NCBI GenBank assembly: GCA_965153355.1
Contig: OZ231127.1
Location: 92,380,001 to 92,444,000 of the forward strand
From: Flaccisagitta enflata
Taxonomy: Eukaryota; Chaetognatha; Sagittoidea; Aphragmophora
Length of the DNA: 64,000 bases
Direction: 5' to 3'
Below are positions 40,091 to 51,540 of the stretch, in pieces; positions within the stretch are counted from its first letter, which is position 1, and each line of letters starts with the position of its first letter. The notes beneath the pieces were generated by a model. That model ran no database searches. It had not been told where the DNA came from and saw only the letters and a list, made by a program, of their open reading frames with translations. The position numbers were made by a program, and so were the translations under genes.

Positions 40091-40710
40091 ACTTTTTTTT
40101 TAAGAACCAAGTTTATAAGAACATTAGGCTTGAAATCCTCCAAAAATTAAGAACATGCTAAGAATATTGAAAAACTTTATTTTTTCTTAAATTTAAGAAC
40201 ATTAGACCAAAAACAGTAATAATTCATGCACATTTTGAAAATATTGGAAAACACAATATTTTCATTAAAAAAGATAAACCTCGGTTTTATTATGTAATTT
40301 CTTCTGTCTTTAAGTACATAAAATCGTTTTGTATTTTTTTATCCTTGACATTCACTTAAGACGTCTAAACTTGCCGCTTTGTTGAGTCACGAATATTTTC
40401 CTTCATTTTTCCCTTGAAAACAAAATCAACCCAAATACAAACGTTCTTAATTGAAGGTTAAAAACTGCGTTAGAATGTTCAAGTCTTGAAACTGTAAAAG
40501 ATTTAAAAACATTAAAGGCTTACCCAAAAAATGACGTTCTTATAAAAAAAAAGTGTAAAATGATACTCTCATTGGCCACCTTTGGATCATTTTTAGCTTC
40601 ATTCAGGATTTCTATCATGCATTACATCATAATTTACATGTACGTATCATTCATTCATATAAACACTACGTTACATTTATAATTAGTTTCGTTTCAAGAA
40701 CTTTTTCTCA
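40091..40710. other. Unannotated AT-rich sequence
   Basis: No gene seen. Repeated ACATTA/AAGAAC words and an inverted pair at 40080-40130 and 40500-40560 (CACTTTTTTTTTAAGAAC and its near-inverse) suggest a decayed foldback element of about 470 bp. Confidence 0.4.
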
Positions 40711-40836
40711 TTTTTAGGTGCGACAAAGCACCTCTATAACTGGCTGTGTCCGTCTGTCGGTCTGTCGGTCTGTTGGTCTGTAACGCATTCGTTCGACGAT
40801 CAACACGTCGCACCTATTGGCCTACTTGGCCTTGTT
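40711..40836 (-). mobile_element. Hairpin/microsatellite element, AGGTGC subfamily
   Basis: TTTTTAGGTGCGACAAAGCA, GGCTGTGTCC, (GGTCTGTC)n, TAACGCATTCGTTCGACGA, GTCGCACC, GGCCTTGTT. Close to the 22419 copy. Confidence 0.8.
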
Positions 40837-41120
40837 CTTACTTTCATTGAAGCGTTATCAAGAAATACCTTCGACTTAACGTTTTGATTTATTTTCTGCA
40901 GCTCCGTTCCTTTGATTAGCTAATAGTGATACACACTCTATCATTCCTTGTTGATCTTTTAGTTGATTCATAGATTCCTTCAATCATTCATTCAATTTTT
41001 TCATCATTAATTCATTCCTTTTATCATAAATTCATTCATATATTCATTTGTCTTTTCCTTCATTTATTCATCGATTGATTCATTGATTCTTTCATATATT
41101 CATTCTTTTACTCAACTAAG

Positions 41121-41860
41121 CAGGCCTTTTTTTAGTAATTTTTTTGGCAGAGCCAACCGGGCTCTCTCCTCACAATTTTACAGAGCCCGACGGCAAAACA
41201 GCGAGCCCGGCAAAAAAACAATGATGTATGGAAGGCTACCTTAATTGTGTGTGGGCAGGCAGGGGTAGTGAGGAAATTTGCTAGAAAACATTTGGGTAGG
41301 AGAAGTGCCAAAAAACAGTGTCACCGACCAATAGATGGACCAATGAATGAATGGATTGACCAATAGACGGACAGACCAACAGATGGACAGACCACCCAAC
41401 ATAGTGGATGATAGAGTTGCGTGCAAACGACTGGAAAAACTGAACATTTTGCTCCATTTTTAAAAAATAAGTGAACCTCATGATGCTGTCATCTTTCAAT
41501 GATAATTTTACATCTCTCTCATAATAAAAATAAATCGGTTTTAAGGGAAGCAAAAATCATCACATTCCAACTTTTTATACCATCAATATTTGATGCATTT
41601 ACATGAAAAATGAGATGCTTTACTTTTTGATCAATTTACATTTGACAAGGTGACTATGGTAGAAGTTCATTTTAGCCACTCTTGTAACTTTTGAATTGGG
41701 TTTTCTTCTTATGATTTTACGAGAATATCCAATCCATTTGAGTTCAAATCATGGTTTCAATTTTGAGAGAGCCAGCCGGGCTCAGAGCCAGCGAAACCAG
41801 AGAGCCCGACAACAAAATAGAGAGCCACGGGCTCGCGGGCTCGCTCTAAAAAAAGGCCTG
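41121..41860. mobile_element. hAT-like element with CAGGCCTTTTTTTAG ends, holding a hairpin element
   Basis: Both ends read inward CAGGCCTTTTTTTAG. Subterminal AGAGCCAACCGGGCTC and GAGCCAGCCGGGCTC blocks. No clear target duplication. A diverged hairpin element (41219-41436, hairpin AGTTGCGTGCAAACGACT) is nested inside. Confidence 0.6.
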
Positions 41861-41906
41861 AAGTCAACTTCCATCATTCATTCATGTGTTAATTCATCTA
41901 TTATTT

Positions 41907-42020
41907 CATTATTCATCTATTCATTCATTCATTCATTCATTCATTCATTCATTCATTCATTCATTCATTCATTCATTCATTCATTCATTAATTCATTCAA
42001 TCATTCATTCATATATTCAT
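41907..42020. repeat. (ATTC)n microsatellite
   Basis: ATTC tetranucleotide. Similar runs at 47594-47730 and 50661-50930. Confidence 0.96.
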
Positions 42021-42896
42021 CAGTTCATATATAGTAACGAATGATCATCCGAATGATGATCATCCGTTCTGGCTGAATATCTGTCTCTGATCAATTTCTG
42101 AGCTTCTTAATTATCATTATCATTAAGAGAGAAAGAGAAAGAAACTGAGCTAAAAGAAAGAGGCTATATTCGAGACTGAAGAGAAAATTGGATCGCAGTC
42201 GAGCAATTGCAAAAAGCGAGAGGCAGAGAGAATTTGATAATAATAATAAAATCAAAGGTCAGAACCGGGCGGTTCATGACTCGGCTAACGCTACCTGGAG
42301 ATCATCTTCAATCTATGTAAGATAGGTGAAGATAATGTCCAGAAAAGAAAAGCTCGGACTCGACCTATATTGAAACGTTTAAAAACTAAATTCTTAGAAA
42401 ATTTAGAAAAGAACGGATCTAAAAAAAATCAAAAAAATTTTTGATATGTGGAAAATCTCCAGGTGTTACGGAGATGAAAAACCACCATTCATTCAAACAT
42501 ACCTAACATAAGAACACAATTCTCAACATACCATGCAATCGAAAGAACACGTGATTAAACATTCACAGTCATTCACGTTCATTTCATTCGAGGCACGCCG
42601 AAAATTGAAGTACAATCATTCCGCATTATGAAAAACAATAACAATCGCCGACGGAAAGTTAAAGGACAAAATCAAAATTCATAATCGCAAAAATCTGTAC
42701 AAGGAAATTGGACTCTGCGCTCCGAAAGCAAAAATCAACACTTCACCTTTCCTCAACACCTCGACCGCTCAAATCAACAAAGTGCGTGTTGTGCTAATGA
42801 AAGTGACAAGTACTGACAAGATACTGACAAGATACTGACAAACAAGTTACAATCACCTCGAGTGGAAGACAAGAGAACAACAGACAAATCGTGAAA
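42021..42896 (+). other. Upstream region of the 42.9 kb gene
   Basis: Non-repetitive apart from ATGATCATCCG duplicated near 42045 and a GATACTGACAA triplet at 42815-42845. It probably holds the promoter and 5' UTR. No TATA box could be assigned. Confidence 0.35.
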
Positions 42897-44090
42897 ATGA
42901 GATTACACCCCCTCCTCTTCTTCATTCTTCCCGTCCTCCTCCTCCCGGGGAGCGTAGCGGACCAATCAGAGGTGAGATAACAAATTCAGCGGTTCGTTAT
43001 CTAACCCTACCCTAACTTTCCTTCTTCGCTGAAAAGAAGAAAATTCAAGGCCAACGCAAAAATTTTGTTCACAGACCCCGCAACGACGAGACGGAGAAAG
43101 CAACGGCGATTTCAATCAACGCATCGTGCAATGGTTGAGCACGCGTCCAGAAAAGCCCGATTGCCAACTTGATTCGAAACAAGCCGTCATTCGCGATTTT
43201 GGATACGGTGAGAAAATTTTATGCATTATTTAATCTGATCGGCGCCACAGTCACCGAGGGGAGCAACAACGTTCACACTAATTTCTGAATTTTAATTTAA
43301 TTTTGTATCTTCTTTACCGACAGAGTATGGCAAAACGTGTCTTATCATCATCAGTCCTAGCCCCATCAAAGGCAAAAATGGAAAAGACGTGCTCCACATC
43401 TCGCGATGCCTGCAGAGGAGCGATCTGGTCCTATCGCCCTTAATGTGCGGGAAGGAATACAACCAAATCAACGATCAGACAGATGAGCTGGAGACCCAAT
43501 CATGGGCCGTCATCGGCATCACTATCACCAACGTTGTGGCGGTTATTATCCAAGGACTATTACGATGCAAGAAACATGCGACCTCGAAGGATGGAGAAGA
43601 AGAAGAAGAAAACCGACACAAAGTCTACCATTATGTCAGTAAGTGAACTCAGTGTGAACGTGCCAGAGGCGAAAGAACGCACCCTTTCTTGATTTTTGAC
43701 TTCCGCAAAGCAGAGTGGGATCGGGGATTTTGGGGATGGGGTATTTATGGGGAAAATTGTGCAAAAAGGGGGTCCGGATGTAACTATAGTATAATATTTG
43801 TGAATACGGTTAATATTTTTGAGTAATATTTTTGGAAAAAAAGTGTGCAGAATAATATTTTTGTCATTGACAAAATAGAACATGAGTAAATATTTCCGGC
43901 CGGGAAACAATGGTTAATATTTTTCAGCTCGTGAGAAAATGAAAACGGAACTGAAATGGAATAATATTTAGAGAAAGCGTTGAAAAATTCAACCAAAAAT
44001 TGAGATGAAAACGGGGGAGAGAGAGGGAGAAAGAGAGGGAGAGAGAGGGGGAGAGAGAGAGGAAGAGAGGGGAAAAAGAGAGGGAGAGAG

Positions 44091-44144
<54 letters not shown>

Positions 44145-44323
44145 GGAGGGGAATAGAGAGGAAGAGAGGGGAGAGAGAGAGGGAGAGAGAGAGGAGAGAG
44201 AGAGCTAACGCAAATATCCAGCGACCACCGCTTAAAAAAAATGTGTACTACAATTTATTCCCAGGCCCTCGACGCGACAGAAACGACGACGACGATCGAG
44301 ACGATGGGAGGAATCGAGTTTAG
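42897..44323 (+). CDS. Small type I membrane protein with signal peptide and four-Cys ectodomain (spliced)
   Basis: Predicted exons 42897-42971, 43075-43207, 43324-43638 and probably 44265-44323. The start ATG (42897) follows GTGAAA, a good eukaryotic context. Exon 1 encodes a signal peptide (MRLHPLLFFILPVLLLPGSV, cleavage likely after VA). The ectodomain has four cysteines, then a membrane segment (WAVIGITITNVVAVII), a juxtamembrane RCKK and an acidic tail. Introns of 103 and 116 bp have GTGAGA donors and ACAG acceptors in matching phase. Exon 3 can end at a consensus A|GTAAGT (43638) and join 44265, giving a short Arg/Asp-rich tail and TAG. If that donor is unused, translation stops at TGA 43644-43646 (176 residues). 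The block DFGYEYGKTCLIII resembles the FGY-x2-G-x-PC region of Na,K-ATPase beta subunits, but the topology is opposite. Function unknown. Confidence 0.7.
43995..44205. repeat. GA-rich microsatellite in the presumed last intron
   Basis: GAGAGGGA-type purine run between 43638 and 44265. Confidence 0.95.
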
Positions 44324-44456
44324 AGACGGAAACAAAAGGCCCGCGACTTATGCGCAAAATGGGCGCAAAATCGACGTTTTGCGCAAAAAGGCGAGAGTGG
44401 AGATGGATGACTCGGATGGAAACAAAAGGCGCGCTTCAACGAAATTGGACAATTGA
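44265..44456 (+). CDS. Candidate last exon of the 42.9 kb gene (frame uncertain)
   Basis: An acceptor (TTTATTCCCAG) precedes 44265. Entered in the phase left by exon 3 it reads an Arg/Asp-rich tail and stops at TAG 44321-44323. Entered in phase 0 it stays open to TGA at 44456, with a repeated DGNKR motif. The phase-0 reading looks more protein-like but does not fit the exon 3 donor. An AATAAA lies downstream at 44615-44620. Confidence 0.4.
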   Translation, partial: ALDATETTTTIETMGGIEFRDGNKRPATYAQNGRKIDVLRKKARVEMDDSDGNKRRASTKLDN

Positions 44457-44614
44457 GGAATGGAGAAAAAAAAGGATCGGCGCGCGCTTCATAACAGACA
44501 CATAGTGAGTGAGGGCAACATTATGAGCGTCAAAAATAGAAAAACTAGAATACAGTGGGAAACTGATATAACGAATCGCCGCGAATAAGAGACTCGTTAA
44601 TAACGAATATGTAC

Positions 44615-44620
44615 AATAAA
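44615..44620 (+). terminator. Poly(A) signal AATAAA of the 42.9 kb gene
   Basis: Canonical AATAAA about 290 bp after the proposed stop codon, with no other AATAAA between. It fits the plus-strand gene ending here. Confidence 0.45.
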
Positions 44621-44966
44621 GTGCTCCAGTCATGAAAATTGTTTGTGAGAGACCGAGACACTTAGACAGAAGGCAATTAAATTGTAGATACAGTCAGATA
44701 GAGTTTTTGTGAGACTGTACCCGCGTATAATGAATTATCGCAAATAAAAGAATTCTGTACATGACATAACTCGTTTAATCATTTCTTTACAGCAAAAGCA
44801 AGTTTTTATCATTTTTAACATTTTAGTTTCCATCTTTTGTTTCTTTTCTCTCGGGGGTTTGAGTGTTTAAAAATCTTTTTCTTTTAGAAATTTAAAGGTG
44901 GGTGGTCGCTGTTCCGTCTTTAAGTAATTCACATCTGCACACTTGTCTGTGAAATTACATGCAAAA

Positions 44967-45347
44967 ATGAGTTATAATGAGAGTTATTGGAATTCTCCCT
45001 CAGCGACCGAGAATGCCACAATTGAGCAGGCCCATTATAACCCAGGGCACCCTTACTGGTTGGAGGAAGTGCTGATTAGTGCCGGGGCCCTTGTCCTAAT
45101 ACTCATTCTTGCCATCATTGGGATAAAAAATCCTGATTTAGCTCAACGCCTGCTGAGACTAAGTCAAGATTTCCTCTCAACGATGCGAGAAAGAGTTAGG
45201 AACAGAGGCAACGGCACCCCACCACTACCACCACCCCGTAATGGTGTTCCGCGTAATTTCACAGATGATGAAATTATAGAGATGCGTGAACGCAATCAAA
45301 ATGACAATGGTCACTACGATGCGCCCGCAAGAAGTGTGTGGATCTAA
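44967..45347 (+). CDS. Small single-pass membrane protein, 126 aa, proline-rich cytoplasmic tail
   Basis: The first ATG (44967) sits in a strong context (AAAAATGA). The protein starts MSYNESYW and has two N-glycosylation sequons near the N-terminus (NES, NAT). One hydrophobic segment (VLISAGALVLILILAIIGI) falls at about residues 36-55. It is followed by a basic amphipathic stretch (RLLRLSQDFLSTMRERVR), a PPLPPPR proline motif and an acidic region ending in VWI. With no signal peptide and a glycosylatable N-terminus, an N-out type III topology is likely. No family recognised. It is intact and not low-complexity. An AATAAA follows at 45445-45450. It lies 340 bp after the preceding gene and converges with the integrase ORF. 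It could be a host gene or an accessory ORF of a retroelement; I cannot decide. Confidence 0.55.
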   Translation: MSYNESYWNSPSATENATIEQAHYNPGHPYWLEEVLISAGALVLILILAIIGIKNPDLAQRLLRLSQDFLSTMRERVRNRGNGTPPLPPPRNGVPRNFTDDEIIEMRERNQNDNGHYDAPARSVWI

Positions 45348-45502
45348 ATTTAAGGGGTAATCCGAGTTTATGGTAAAATGATCATGGTTATTCATTTTCT
45401 TTCTACTTTGTACTTCTTAAAAAAAATACAAAAAACCAAAAAAAAATAAAAAAAATCATCTTTCCTATAAACTCAAAATTGATCATCATATGGAAAAATA
45501 GA

Positions 45503-47026
45503 CTAAACCCACAAATCAGAGATTCCAAAATCAGCAAGTGAATCGAGACTATAATTGTTTTTTCCACTATGATGGATGAAAAGTTTTTCGACGGAATTCA
45601 CCGAGGCATCATCATTTAATGCCCTGGCACGAGAACGCGTTAAAGCTGGCTCAATCTCTGGCTCACTCAGTTCCAAACTTACATTCATTGAGTCCACAAG
45701 GCGACGTAACTCATCTTCAGTGAGTTTAGTTTTGATCAACACGTCACCTGGGAGAATTTGATGTCCATCCGTCACGACACTTCGAACCTTAAATGCATTT
45801 GTGGCGACTCGTTCTTCCACCACAAATCCGTCCACAACCACTCTGTGGCCGTATTTCTTCGGCGTTCCGACGGGCCACACAGAACGTTTCTTCAAGACGC
45901 AATCACCGCTTTTGAGGCGGCGCGTGTAGTTCGTCGGAGATCGTTTCTTTTGTCGCCGGATGAACGCAGCCACGTCGTTTTGGAGAGACGCGGCGCCGGC
46001 GGCACGTGCGGCAGCGACGCAGTCGACGAGCGATTTGGCGACGCCGTCGACGACTTCGTCGGATGCAGAACGAAGAAACGAAGTTGGAGGACGCACATAG
46101 AAGAGATCACGTGGGGAAAGATTCATGGGGAGAGCGTCACATGGAGATGCGTTATAGGTGAGTGTGGATTCCTCTAAAAGACGGGGAAAAGCGATTTTTG
46201 GACACTCAGTACTGTATTTGACGATGAGACGAGAAATAGTGCCGATAGTTTTTTCAGCACGAGATTGTGATCTGCTGACGTACGCGTGTCCATGTGTGAT
46301 TGAAACATGATGCGAAATCAGAAATTGTTTTGCGCGTGAGTTTTCTTTCAGCAATCCGTTATCGCATTGTATTTTTGAAGGTAGTCCGGAGAAGTGGCGA
46401 CGCATATCGAGAAAACAACGAAGAATTTCGGCGTCAGAGGTCGAATATATCGTTGACGTGAACGCAAATCGAGACGCCGCGTCGATTGCGACAAAGTATG
46501 ACGGCGTTCGGCCGGAAGTGGACTTGAAATTGTTCCACGGGCCACACACGTCCACTTCAACGGTCGATAAAGGCTCAGTCGCGATTTTGTTGCCATCGTC
46601 TTCCTTTCTACAGGTGGGATGATTGTTTAACACACATGCCGAGCATGCACGGACGTAAGAATTGATCACCCGCCTCATGTTGAAAGCGTAGTACTGTCTT
46701 TTGAGAGAATCCATGGTCTTTCTTTGACCAATGTGACCGGATGATGATGGTGAGTTGAATGAATGAGTTTCGCCGACAAGCTTCAAAAATTCATTAGATC
46801 CCACCACAATGAGTGGGTCAACGATACCCAACGGATTTAACCAAAATCTGATTATTATGTTTTGGTCTGTTAGGCGGAAAAGCGAACGATGTCTGAGGAA
46901 ATCTTGCAACGGCGCCGGTAATAACAAAGCCTCAGCCTTGTTCGGAAGCGGCGTCGTTCCCATCAAAAAGTCTCGGCAACGATCGAGAATATCGTCGCCG
47001 GCTTGAAGGCGACGCACGAAATCCAA
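45503..47026 (-). CDS. Retrovirus-like (LTR retroelement) integrase ORF, 507 codons, no RT or RNase H
   Basis: Open without stops or frameshifts. The HHCC zinc region has H88, H98, C128 and C131. The catalytic core is D159, D222 and E258, in the canonical D,D(35)E spacing (VEVDVCGP, IQCDNGL, SRSQSRAEKT). The C-terminal part has LKSGDCVLKK, VDGFVVEERVATNAFKVRSV and LPGDVLIKTKLTEDEL, as in C-terminal domains of retrotransposon integrases. No ATG opens the frame: it follows a TGA about 10 bp upstream, and the first ATG is at residue 22, before the zinc region. A MITE starts 44 bp upstream, and beyond it is ATTC microsatellite, so no reverse transcriptase or RNase H is present. No LTRs were recognised. 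It is either a 5'-truncated pol remnant that has stayed open or a domesticated integrase gene. Confidence 0.85.
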   Translation of the reverse strand: MDFVRRLQAGDDILDRCRDFLMGTTPLPNKAEALLLPAPLQDFLRHRSLFRLTDQNIIIRFWLNPLGIVDPLIVVGSNEFLKLVGETHSFNSPSSSGHIGQRKTMDSLKRQYYAFNMRRVINSYVRACSACVLNNHPTCRKEDDGNKIATEPLSTVEVDVCGPWNNFKSTSGRTPSYFVAIDAASRFAFTSTIYSTSDAEILRCFLDMRRHFSGLPSKIQCDNGLLKENSRAKQFLISHHVSITHGHAYVSRSQSRAEKTIGTISRLIVKYSTECPKIAFPRLLEESTLTYNASPCDALPMNLSPRDLFYVRPPTSFLRSASDEVVDGVAKSLVDCVAAARAAGAASLQNDVAAFIRRQKKRSPTNYTRRLKSGDCVLKKRSVWPVGTPKKYGHRVVVDGFVVEERVATNAFKVRSVVTDGHQILPGDVLIKTKLTEDELRRLVDSMNVSLELSEPEIEPALTRSRARALNDDASVNSVEKLFIHHSGKNNYSLDSLADFGISDLWV

Positions 47027-47070
47027 TCGACTTCATCATCCATCCCTTCCATCATTCATTCATGTACATA

Positions 47071-47590
47071 CAGTCAGCGGACAAAACACAATAGGTATAT
47101 ATATCACTCCGTTGGTTTTGATTCAACCCACTGATGCCGAACAGAATGCTGTAAACGACAACTGGTTGTTGAAATTACAGCCGGCTGTTAAGTTACAAAG
47201 TTGGCAAAAATCCAACTTTCATCAAATAGAATGAGACCTGCAGATTCATAATCCTGATGAAATTCTGGGAAGTTTGATATGTCACAACGTATACTTTTAT
47301 ATAAAAATACAAATTTCTATCAATGTTTAATTCAATTATAATGCAATGTTAAAAAAATTATTTCTTATAAAAAGTGTTAAGTGTGACATATCAAATTTTT
47401 CAGAATTTCATCAGAATTATGAATCTGCAAGTCTCATTCTATTTGGTGAAAGTTGGATTGTTGCCAACTTTGTAACTTAACAGCCGGCTGTAATTTCAAC
47501 AACCAGTTGTTATTTACAGCTGTCTATTCAACATCATGGATTGGATCAAAACCAGCGATGATATATATATTATGTTTTATCACTGACATC
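47071..47590. mobile_element. 520 bp Tc1/mariner-type MITE with arms of about 200 bp
   Basis: TA dinucleotides flank both ends (47069-47070, 47591-47592). The left end is CAGTCAGCGGACAAAAC, and the right end inverted is GTCAGTGATAAAACA. The arms pair over about 200 bp with roughly 90 percent identity in 47149-47285 versus 47383-47520 (shared GTTGAAATTACAGCCGGCTG, AAGTTACAAAGTTGGCAA, AATAGAATGAGAC). The loop 47288-47380 is AT-rich. It inserted into an ATTC microsatellite. Confidence 0.85.
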
Positions 47591-47841
47591 TATATTCATT
47601 CATTCATTCATTCATTCATTCATTCATTCATTCATTCATTCATTCATTCTTTCATTCATTTATTCATTCATTCATTCATTCATTCATTCATTCATTCATT
47701 CATTCATTCATTCATTCATTCATTCATTTACCTGAAGGGTGATATTGCTGACGAGCCATCCTCTTTCCTGTACAGTTGTGGTTGCCGAGGCTCCATGAAA
47801 GATTGGACGAAAGGGCGTAGCACGTCGCTCACTGTGTGGTG

Positions 47842-47845
<4 letters not shown>

Positions 47846-47897
<52 letters not shown>
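47846..47897. repeat. (GA)n microsatellite
   Basis: Pure GA run. Confidence 0.96.
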
Positions 47898-47901
<4 letters not shown>

Positions 47902-48113
47902 AAAAGATTTAATCGATATGAATCGATTCTACTATCTTGAGAATATGTTACATGAAATGCACTAGAATACTTAAAAACGTGTCCAGTCAGAGGAACCGAT
48001 TGATGATGAAAGCCTTTATTCTGTTGATCCGTCTGTAAATGTGTAACAGATTGTCTTTCAGTCTTTGAGTCTTTTTAAATCTTTCTCTGCTTGTTTGTCT
48101 GTTGGTCTGCCGG

Positions 48114-48965
<852 letters not shown>

Positions 48966-49120
48966 TAAACGGCTGAGGAATCAATAGCATGGTGAAGGTA
49001 TCGAGAGAGAGAAAGGTTCCATGGTGGTTCCATGGTGAGACAATAAATCTCTATCTTCAAGCCATCTTCAAGTTATGAGAAGAGAGCTAAATAGTACCTG
49101 GATCTCGAAAGACCATCGTG

Positions 49121-49192
<72 letters not shown>

Positions 49193-49358
49193 TGCACCAT
49201 AAAATGACCAAAACGCTCGACCATGGCGATGAAACAAAATCTAAAATTACAAATTTTGTCCTCGGTTTAGGACCTCGGATTTTTTTTTTTGTCACATGCG
49301 TTTTAGATATACTGGCAAAACAATTGTTGTTACTTCTGTCTCCTACGGCGCTTCTCAG

Positions 49359-49454
49359 AAGAAGAAGAAGAAGAAGAAGAAGAAGAAGAAGAAGAAGGAG
49401 AAGAAGAAGAAGAAGAAGAAGAAGAAGAAGAAGAAGAAAAAGAAAAAGAAAAAG
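49359..49454. repeat. (GAA)n microsatellite next to a hairpin element
   Basis: GAA and AAAAGA units ending at the AACAAGGCC terminus. Confidence 0.95.
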
Positions 49455-50141
49455 AACAAGGCCGGATACACGGCCACCAGTTGCGGACGGGTGGGTTGGG
49501 TGCTTCACATAGCAAAAGTTGCTTATTTCTTTTCATCCTTTTTACCTAATGTGGAGTGGCCAATTTTAGGACCTTTACCATCTTTTTTTTATCAAAAATC
49601 GTTCATCTTTGGTTTTTTAGAAAATTGTTTTTGAGAGCCTAATTTTTATATTGCAGTGGGATAAAAAGATATGCTGATCTTCTTTGAATTGGCTTTTACA
49701 AATTTCTGTTCTTTAAAGAATTGCTAATCTGCCTTTTCACAAGCTCTTTTGTTACTTATGCTCTGATATTTTAATTTATTTTTACAAAAATCATGAATTT
49801 CTAAAACTAACAATTGTTCCTTTTGTAACAAGACTACACAGGATTTTGCTGAATTCTGGGAAATCTGAGGAAACTTTAAAGCCAAAACAAAAACGGAAGA
49901 TGAAGGAATTTTGAGAAAAGGAAAACGGTCATCTTCATGGTTTTTTTCACTCCGTATTGGGTTAGCGGGACGAGAAGAAAATCAAATTTTTTGCTATGTG
50001 AAGCGCTCAAACGGGTGGGCAGGGGCGGATATTCACGTTTTCACACTTTTCGACTCGTGCTCACCAACGGACCGACCGACTGACCGACGGACGGACGGAC
50101 GGACAAAGCCTCTTATAGAGTTGCGTGTCCGCAACTAAAAA
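49455..50141 (+). mobile_element. Hairpin/microsatellite element split by an insertion
   Basis: 49455-49495 holds AACAAGGCCGGATACACGG and CAGTTGCGGACGGGTGGG. 50011-50141 resumes ACGGGTGGGCAGGGGCGG, (GACC)n, and hairpin AGTTGCGTGTCCGCAACT, AAAAA. Without the insertion it is 163 bp, a typical size. Confidence 0.85.
49496..50010. mobile_element. 515 bp TIR element with 9 bp target duplication (MULE-like)
   Basis: The target duplication ACGGGTGGG lies at 49487-49495 and 50011-50019. The inverted ends are TTGGGTGCTTCACATAGC and TTGAGCGCTTCACATAGC (16 of 18 identical), followed by AAAA. A 9 bp duplication fits the Mutator-like superfamily. No coding capacity. Confidence 0.8.
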
Positions 50142-50192
50142 GAAAAAGAAGAAGAAGAAACAGAAGAAGAAGAAGAAGAAGAAGAAGAAGAA

Positions 50193-50246
<54 letters not shown>

Positions 50247-50360
50247 TCGTTTCTTATCCTCAACTATATCGATGACGATAATTTCATCGATTCTACCCAT
50301 CGCTTTTTCTCAAGGCGGCAAATCAGCAGCTGGGCCGATAGGATCGGGACCCAATACGTG
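50142..50360 (-). pseudogene. Decayed copy of a GAA-tailed coding-like repeat
   Basis: Minus-strand reading LGPDPIGPAADLPP, a stop, then GRIDEIIVIDIV, aligned with the better copy at 52111-52302. It abuts a (GAA)n tract at 50142-50246 on the same side. Confidence 0.5.
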
Positions 50361-50660
50361 ATCACATCAGGGTGTTTTATTGTTTGCCTCTTGTTTCCAT
50401 TTATTATTTCTTTTACACATTTCAATACCTTTGATTGACAACGGCAAAAAAAAAGAAAAGAAAAAAGGCGAACAACTTGTTTGTCAGTGTTTAACACCCA
50501 ACCAATGAGATAAACGTAGCAAAATACATGACCTTTTGAAACTCTACCAAAGATCTTTCCAATGAGACCTTGTTGGAGGTCCTTGCTTTATCCTTTTAGA
50601 AATGGCTTTATTACAAAGACAATTATAAAAACAAATACAAAGTCAAGAATTTGGAATTCA

Positions 50661-50930
50661 TTCTTTCATCTATTCATTCATTCATTCATTTATTCATTCA
50701 TTTATTCTTTTATTCAGTCATTCATTCATTCATTCATTCATTCATTCATTCATTCATTCATTCATTCATTCATTCCCTCAGTTGTTCGTTAGTTTTTTCA
50801 TTCATTCATTCATTAATTCATTCACTTATTCACTCATTCAAACAATCAATCAATCATTCAATCATTCATTCATTCATTCATTCATTCATTCATTCATTCA
50901 TTCATTTACTTTTTCCAATTCATTCATCTA
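50661..50930. repeat. (ATTC)n microsatellite
   Basis: ATTC with TTAT and CAAT interruptions. Translates as Phe-Ile-His-Ser repeats. Confidence 0.96.
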
Positions 50931-51315
50931 CTTAGGAAATAGCCTTGCACTCAATCGGTCATCCATACTTATACGATTTAATGATTCATTCAATACTATG
51001 CGAATTTGGAAAAAAAAAGCACCTTGTTTTAAGTTAATAAAAAAGACAATGTTATTTTGAAAAAAAATTATAACATTTTTAATTCTAGACCGGTTTTAAA
51101 GTTACAGCATATTAAGGTAAACAACATTTTGTTAAAATAACTATTTTTTAAACAAAAATTTCGATAGGTTTGTTAGCAGTGATGACGCTGTAGCCCAAAG
51201 GTTTGTCATAGGAAATTTTTTTTAAAAAGGTAATGTTTCTGGGGCCCGAACTTCATCCACGGCAATTTTCCTGGCGACCGTTACTGCAGGGAAACAATGG
51301 GGAAACCGTGGTGCG

Positions 51316-51317
<2 letters not shown>

Positions 51318-51379
<62 letters not shown>

Positions 51380-51464
51380 AATGATGACAGCGATTTTGGT
51401 GAATCTGCGCCGTCGAATTTAACTCAATGATGGAGATTAGATCAGCAGGTGGCCCAACAACAGC

Positions 51465-51505
<41 letters not shown>

Positions 51506-51540
51506 AACAACAATAATAACAACAACAACAACAACAACAT
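51318..51540. repeat. Two (CAA)n tracts
   Basis: 51318-51380 and 51458-51540, separated by about 80 bp of unique sequence. Confidence 0.95.

Noticed and set aside
45576-46177. Plus-strand open frames of 61 and 139 codons
   Set aside because: Antisense shadows of the integrase ORF, with no independent support.
47071-47590. LTRs of the integrase element
   Set aside because: The paired sequences are inverted, not direct, and bounded by TA, so they are a MITE.
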